Of a DNA stretch of 52,923 bases, positions 48,718 to 52,923 are shown piece by piece. The translations under genes were made by a program, and so were the position numbers. The notes beneath the pieces are model-generated. The model saw nothing but the letters and a program-made list of their open reading frames with translations, did not search any database and was not told where the DNA came from. Every line of letters begins with the position of its first letter. Position 1 is the first letter of the stretch. Origin of the DNA: Candidatus Poribacteria bacterium (GTDB lineage: Bacteria; Poribacteria; WGA-4E; WGA-3G); assembly GCA_022823085.1 (NCBI GenBank), contig JAJDXV010000054.1:1-52923 (forward strand). Direction: 5' to 3'.

Positions 48718-49683
48718 CTACAAGTCTACTGCTTTACCGGTACGGAAGGATGTACTCGCTGCGAGCATGATGCGGAGCGTCTCTAAAGCATCGCTGTAAG
48801 GCGATAGAATCTCGGAGGTATCACCACTCTTCACAGCGTCAATAAAGACACGATCCCGATCTGCTCCACCATCACCAGGCAGCGGTTCTTTTTCTCCGCC
48901 TCGGTTCACCTCGTTCGCTCCACCGACAGTGACAACCAATCCGCGCGTGAACACTTCGAGATGTACACGACCGAACCCTTGCATCGCACAACTTGAGACG
49001 ATATTCGCGACCGCGCCGTTCTGGAATTCGATATTTACCATACTGATGTCATCGACATCGTAGTTCTCGATATCGGTCATACTACCGCTTGCTGCGACAC
49101 CGTGTACGGTTTTACCGTCGCTGCCGACGAGGAACCGTGCGAGATCAAAGATGTGTGTTGTCTGTTCGACGTGCTGTCCACCGGATTGTGCGCGAACCCG
49201 CCACCAGGGTGTACCGGGCATGCCGCCTATCCAATAACCGAGCGCGCCGAGAATCTGCGGTTGCTCTTCGAGCATCGCCTTCGCGTTCTGTGCATTGCCA
49301 CCGTAGCGCCAATGGTAGCCGACACTCGTGACAACACCGCTCTGTTGAACGTATTCATTGATGATGACAGCGGGTTCTAATTCGGAATGGATCGGTTTTT
49401 CAATGAACATCGCGATGCCTTTTTCGCAAGCGATACGTTCCTGTTCGCCGTGCGCAAACGGTGGCGTGCAGATGTAAACCGCATCCAGATCCTCTTTATC
49501 GTACATCACGCGATAGTCGGTGTAAGCGTTTCCGCCGTATTCTTCGGCACGCGCCTTCGCCCGGTCTTCCGAAATATCGCACATCGCAGAAAATTCAACG
49601 TCCTCAAAATTTTCTTTAAGGTTACGCATGTGCGCACCAGCCATACCGCCGGTTCCAATAAAACCGAGTTTCACTTTATCCAT
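48718..49683 (-). CDS. Gfo/Idh/MocA family oxidoreductase
   Basis: Protein of 321 residues. N-terminal NAD(P)-binding Rossmann domain (KLGFIGTGGMAGAHMRNLKE, with the GxGxxG-type loop), then the family signature DLDAVYICTPPFAHGEQERI, IAMFIEKPIH (EKP catalytic Lys), SVGYHWRYGGNA and a C-terminal beta-sheet domain with GQHVEQTTHIFDLARFLVG and NIEFQNGAVANIVSS. Relatives oxidise sugars or inositols. It is upstream of the isomerase gene at 47910 in the same orientation. Substrate unknown. Confidence 0.92.
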   Translation of the reverse strand: MDKVKLGFIGTGGMAGAHMRNLKENFEDVEFSAMCDISEDRAKARAEEYGGNAYTDYRVMYDKEDLDAVYICTPPFAHGEQERIACEKGIAMFIEKPIHSELEPAVIINEYVQQSGVVTSVGYHWRYGGNAQNAKAMLEEQPQILGALGYWIGGMPGTPWWRVRAQSGGQHVEQTTHIFDLARFLVGSDGKTVHGVAASGSMTDIENYDVDDISMVNIEFQNGAVANIVSSCAMQGFGRVHLEVFTRGLVVTVGGANEVNRGGEKEPLPGDGGADRDRVFIDAVKSGDTSEILSPYSDALETLRIMLAASTSFRTGKAVDL

Positions 49684-49880
49684 ATTTTCTCCTTAAAAAT
49701 AGGTATTTCAAAACCCTTAAGTTTCGTTGCTATAGTTTAACAAAACCTTCCTTTATATAGCAAGCAATTTATTCTAATAGTAACCAGTTACCAGTAACCA
49801 GTAGCCAGTAAAGAAACTTCTTCTCTGGGAACTCGAAACCGGTAACTGAAAAACTGAAAACTGCAATTTATTTTAAAATG

Positions 49881-49889
49881 TGGTATAAT
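49881..49889 (+). promoter_or_regulatory. Extended -10 promoter
   Basis: TGGTATAAT at 49881-49889 is an extended -10 element (TGnTATAAT); a -35 match is weak. It is about 75 bp before the ATG at 49963 and faces away from the divergent oxidoreductase gene. Confidence 0.55.
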
Positions 49890-49962
49890 ATTTAGGTAAT
49901 TTTCGGCGATCAGCGTTATAGCCATTCTTGCTGAAAACCAATAGCCAAAATAGGAGGAAAGT

Positions 49963-50754
49963 ATGGGTTTCAAATTTGGATATAGTACACTGCGTTGGCA
50001 ACAGCCTGATTTTGAAGCGCTGCTGACACAACTCAAGGATGCCGGTTGGGACGGTTGGGAGATGCGGCAATCCTTAGACTGGGTCGGAACACCGCAGCGT
50101 ATTCGTCAAATCTGTGACAATGTAGAGCTCCCCGTTGCTGCCGTAACAGCACGTGGACTACCGATCGACAAAAATACGGAACAGATGGAGATCAATAAAC
50201 GACGTATCGACTTCGCCGCGGAAGTCGAAGCTGACTGTTTCATGTTCATGGGTGCAGGGAAACCGAAGGATCGACCCGTCGATAACACTGACCTCGCAGC
50301 ACTCGCGGATGTCTCCGAAGATTGGGCAGAATACGCCTCACAGTACGGATTGGATATCTGCTATCATATTCACACGAACACCACTGTCGATTCTATTGAC
50401 GATTGGGCAAAATATATGAGCCTACTCCGAAAATGCAAGTTGTGCATAGATGTGTCGCACTCCGCACTCTGGGGATACGATCCGATTGAATCTATCCGAC
50501 GTTATAGCGATGCGCTCGTCTATGTCCACCTTCAGGATTATTCAGGCTACACTGGCGGCGACGGTAGCAATTATGATGTGGATTGGGTCGATGTCGGCAG
50601 CGGAAATGTGATGGATTTTCCGGGCATCATGTCCACGCTTGAAGCGTTGAACTATGACCGCTGGATTACTGCATGCCCCGGCACGGTCGAAGCGCGTTCG
50701 GATGAAGAACGGATGACAGTGAATCGGGAATATCTGAAACAATTAGGTTATTAG
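49963..50754 (+). CDS. Sugar phosphate isomerase/epimerase TIM-barrel protein
   Basis: Protein of 263 residues, ATG 49963 behind GGAGG. Fold markers: FEALLTQLKDAGWDGWEMRQ, then EWAEYASQ-like segment DWAEYASQYGLDICYHIHTN, LCIDVSHSALWGYDPIES (metal Asp and His), YVHLQDYSGYTGGDGSNYDV and a final NYDRWITACPG. It is similar in type to, but not a close copy of, the TIM barrels at 3245 and 47910. It lies divergent to the oxidoreductase/isomerase pair, so possibly the same pathway. The stop codon abuts a run of 32-bp repeats. Confidence 0.82.
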   Translation: MGFKFGYSTLRWQQPDFEALLTQLKDAGWDGWEMRQSLDWVGTPQRIRQICDNVELPVAAVTARGLPIDKNTEQMEINKRRIDFAAEVEADCFMFMGAGKPKDRPVDNTDLAALADVSEDWAEYASQYGLDICYHIHTNTTVDSIDDWAKYMSLLRKCKLCIDVSHSALWGYDPIESIRRYSDALVYVHLQDYSGYTGGDGSNYDVDWVDVGSGNVMDFPGIMSTLEALNYDRWITACPGTVEARSDEERMTVNREYLKQLGY

Positions 50755-50842
50755 TAGGCGCGACTTTCAGTCGCGATCCCTCTTTGTAGGAACAACTTTC
50801 AGTCGCGATCCCTCTTTGTAGGAGCGACTTTCAGTCGCGATA
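50754..50842. repeat. Three 32-bp direct repeats with internal palindrome
   Basis: Units at 50754-50785, 50786-50817 and 50818-50842 (last one partial) begin gtaggNgcgactttcagtcg. Each contains the palindrome gcgact-ttc-agtcgc (mutated in unit 2). They lie in the 116 bp between two co-directional genes. There are no spacers, so not a CRISPR array. Confidence 0.85.
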
Positions 50843-50870
50843 TAAATCGAAAAACTGGAGACGAAATTAT

Positions 50871-52691
50871 ATGAACGAACCGGCGGTGGAAATCCGCTCT
50901 ATTCTTGCCACCGATTGTGGCAGTACAACGACGAAAGCGATTCTTATTGAGAAACGCGGCGACGAATACCAACTCATCGTCCGCGGTGAAGCACCGACAA
51001 CCGTCGAGGCACCCGTTGAAGATGTAACGGCAGGCGTTATCAACGCTATCACCGAAGTTGAGGAGCTTGCGGGTCGCAAACTCCTTGATAACGGTGTCAT
51101 CATCAAACCACAAAATGGCGACGAAGGCGTAGACATCTACATATCGACGAGTAGCGCGGGTGGCGGACTCCAGATGATGGTGGCAGGTGTCGTCCGTAAT
51201 CTCACAGGCGAAAGCGCGGAACGGGCTGCGCTCGGTGCCGGCGCGATTGTTATGGATGTCATCGCCTCTAACGACAAACGCCTCCCACACGAAAAAATTG
51301 AACGTATCCGACACCTCCGCCCTGATATGCTACTCCTCTCTGGCGGTGTTGATGGTGGCACGACTTCGCACGTCGTTGAATTGGCAGAAATTATCGCCGC
51401 TGCGCGTCCGAGACCACGTTTGGGGATCGCTTATGAGCTGCCCCTCATCTATGCTGGCAACACCGACGCACGCGATGCGATTCAAGAACGTCTACAAGAT
51501 GTGATGGCACTGGAGATGGTAGACAATCTCCGTCCTGTCTTAGAACGTGAGAACTTGATGCCGACACGCCACAAGATTCAGGAACAGTTCCTCGATCACG
51601 TCATGGCGCACGCCCCCGGCTACAAGAAACTCATTGATTGGACAGATGCACCGATTATGCCGACACCCGGGGCAGTCGGTGAAATCATTCAGACCGTCTC
51701 TACGCAACGAGATATCGAGGTCGTCGGTGTAGACATCGGCGGTGCGACAACGGATGTCTTTTCTGTTTTCAAGAACAAGGAAGCGGAACCGATCTTCAAC
51801 CGAACGGTCAGTGCGAACCTCGGGATGAGTTACAGTGTCTCGAATGTCCTCGCTGAGGCGGGGTTGGAGAATGTTCTCCGGTGGGTGCCGTTCGAGATTG
51901 AAGTCGGGGATCTCCGAAATCGCGTAAAAAACAAAATGATCCGACCGACGACGATTCCGCAAAGTTTACGAGAGTTGATTTTAGAGCAGGCGATCGCACG
52001 TGAAGCACTTCGACTCGCTTTTGAACAGCACAAACAACTCGCAGTGGAATTGCGTGGGGTCCAACAGCAACGCACGATCTCTGAAGCCTTCTCTCAGGCG
52101 GAAAGCGGTCAGACACTTGTTGATATGGGCACTTTAGATATGATTGTCGGGAGCGGTGGCGTTTTATCGCACGCGCCACGCCGACAGCAAGCGATGCTGA
52201 TGATGATAGACGCATTCCAACCGGAAGGCATAACCCACCTCGCTGTTGACAGTATCTTCATGATGCCGCAACTCGGTGTACTCGCCCAGGTCAACTCAGA
52301 AGCTGCCACACAAGTCTTTGAACGCGATTGTCTCATCCATCTGGGCACAGCTATCGCCCCCGTCGGTATCGCGAATGACGGCGACGAATGCTTAACCGTT
52401 CAGATTACCGGGGCAGGGATGTCTCCGGTGGATGAAAACATCCCGTTTGGTGAACTTCGACGCTATCTGCTGCCGTCAGGTGAAAAGGCGGCACTGAAAC
52501 TCCAACCGTCACGGCGATTCGATCTCGGTGCCGGAAACGGGCATGCTGTTGAAGCAGAGGTGACAGGCGGGATCGTTGGTTTAGTGATTGATACCCGCGG
52601 GCGACCGCTTGAAATTCCGACGGATTCCGCACAACGCGTTACACAACTCACAAAATGGCAGACCGCCTTAGATACCTATCCGACTTCATGA
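50871..52691 (+). CDS. glmL: Glutamate mutase L / MutL family ATPase
   Basis: Protein of 606 residues with two actin-like ATPase halves. The first opens SILATDCGSTTTKAILIEKR (phosphate-1 motif DxGSTxTK), followed by STSSAGGGLQMMVAGVVRN and the GlmL-specific DMLLLSGGVDGGTTSHVVEL. The second half has VGVDIGGATTDVFSVF and MIVGSGGVLSHAPRRQQA. GlmL is encoded with adenosylcobalamin-dependent glutamate mutase (GlmES) and is thought to help reactivate or assemble it. No GlmE/GlmS gene is visible in this window, so the partner mutase is unknown. Symbol assigned from family resemblance. Soluble. Confidence 0.88.
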   Translation: MNEPAVEIRSILATDCGSTTTKAILIEKRGDEYQLIVRGEAPTTVEAPVEDVTAGVINAITEVEELAGRKLLDNGVIIKPQNGDEGVDIYISTSSAGGGLQMMVAGVVRNLTGESAERAALGAGAIVMDVIASNDKRLPHEKIERIRHLRPDMLLLSGGVDGGTTSHVVELAEIIAAARPRPRLGIAYELPLIYAGNTDARDAIQERLQDVMALEMVDNLRPVLERENLMPTRHKIQEQFLDHVMAHAPGYKKLIDWTDAPIMPTPGAVGEIIQTVSTQRDIEVVGVDIGGATTDVFSVFKNKEAEPIFNRTVSANLGMSYSVSNVLAEAGLENVLRWVPFEIEVGDLRNRVKNKMIRPTTIPQSLRELILEQAIAREALRLAFEQHKQLAVELRGVQQQRTISEAFSQAESGQTLVDMGTLDMIVGSGGVLSHAPRRQQAMLMMIDAFQPEGITHLAVDSIFMMPQLGVLAQVNSEAATQVFERDCLIHLGTAIAPVGIANDGDECLTVQITGAGMSPVDENIPFGELRRYLLPSGEKAALKLQPSRRFDLGAGNGHAVEAEVTGGIVGLVIDTRGRPLEIPTDSAQRVTQLTKWQTALDTYPTS

Positions 52692-52747
52692 TCGGTTGTC
52701 AGTTAAGAGTGTTTACACAAACCGTCGTACTTTGTGTTATAAAATAT

Positions 52748-52776
52748 TTGACAAAATTTTGCAAAAAATGTATGAT
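52748..52776 (+). promoter_or_regulatory. Strong sigma-70 promoter with overlapping palindrome
   Basis: TTGACA (52748-52753), spacer 17 bp, TATGAT (52771-52776). The 10-bp palindrome ATGTATACAT (52775-52784) overlaps the -10/start region and could be an operator. It drives a gene beyond the right edge or the short ORF at 52821. Confidence 0.8.
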
Positions 52777-52820
52777 GTATACATTACTATAGTTTGGACA
52801 GTTTGCTAAGTTTAGGAGTT

Positions 52821-52910
52821 ATGAAAAGTTGGCAGTGTTCTCCCGTTAGAGCTCCCGAACAGATGTTAGGATTGGCTTCTAAACCTGTTTTTGGGTCTCT
52901 ATTGTGTTAG
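52821..52910 (+). CDS. 29-codon ORF downstream of a strong promoter
   Basis: ATG 52821 follows AGGAG at five to six bases and encodes MKSWQCSPVRAPEQMLGLAS and nine more residues before TAG. It may be a leader peptide or the start of transcribed leader sequence for a gene outside the window. No family recognised. Confidence 0.3.
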   Translation: MKSWQCSPVRAPEQMLGLASKPVFGSLLC

Positions 52911-52923
52911 AAACGACTGCTTT

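Noticed and set aside
50754..50842. CRISPR array
   Set aside because: Direct repeats are contiguous with no unique spacers, and no cas genes are present.

Overview
This 52.9 kb window comes from a moderate-GC, Gram-negative-type bacterium. The outer-membrane evidence is a LolA-like protein, a large CBM9/DUF5916 beta-barrel protein and many signal peptides. The mix of LamG proteins, DUF5916, MlrC/M81, several TIM-barrel sugar isomerases, GWD-like kinases, type I and type ISP restriction genes and dense short palindromic repeats resembles what I recall of Candidatus Poribacteria. That placement is inference, since no rRNA or other phylogenetic marker lies in the window. No tRNA, rRNA or CRISPR array was found.

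Layout. 0.3-4.8 kb (minus): YmdB-type phosphodiesterase, pyrE, a selenocysteine-containing selD, a TIM-barrel isomerase and an HD-domain alarmone-hydrolase-like gene. 5.2-11.8 kb: an M81 peptidase, then an accessory stretch with an ATPase-nuclease, small orphans, the wreck of a type ISP restriction enzyme and a fused MNT-HEPN gene. 11.8-14.4 kb (plus): lolA-like, yidD, a small membrane protein and a TPR membrane protein. 14.4-26 kb: secreted or surface functions, including two putative glycoside hydrolases, LamG proteins, an exported PPDK/GWD-like protein, a kelch protein and a DUF5916 protein. 26-31.8 kb: O-methyltransferase, a CpxP-like repeat protein, a thioredoxin-cytochrome-PDZ selenoprotein, a chorismate-lyase-like gene, a sigma-region-2 fragment and a second TPR membrane protein. 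31.8-37.4 kb: TRAP permease, orphan EcfT, and a nucleotidyltransferase-DUF89 fusion. 37.5-46.7 kb (minus): a type I restriction-modification locus (hsdR, hsdS, hsdM) in which three paralogous small genes, a partner gene, a UPF0175 gene and a truncated ATPase are interspersed. 46.9-52.7 kb: LamG protein, TIM-barrel isomerases with a Gfo/Idh oxidoreductase, and a GlmL/MutL-family ATPase.

The strongest discovery is selenium biology. Two minus-strand genes contain in-frame TGA codons that conventional gene calling reads as stops. In selD the TGA falls at the catalytic position (C-A-G-U-A-S-K). In the thioredoxin-like gene two TGA codons create a U-V-P-U motif in place of CxxC, followed by a CxxCH haem-binding site and two PDZ-like regions. 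The two findings support each other: SelD makes the selenophosphate needed for Sec, and both TGAs are followed by candidate bSECIS hairpins.

Other leads are a shared extreme C-terminal tail (hydrophobic-x-x-T-W-G/A-x-x-K) on three LamG proteins and a kelch protein, the small-gene module inside the restriction locus, and several families of MITE-like elements and heptanucleotide repeats. One heptanucleotide repeat supplies the last codons and stop of two unrelated genes.
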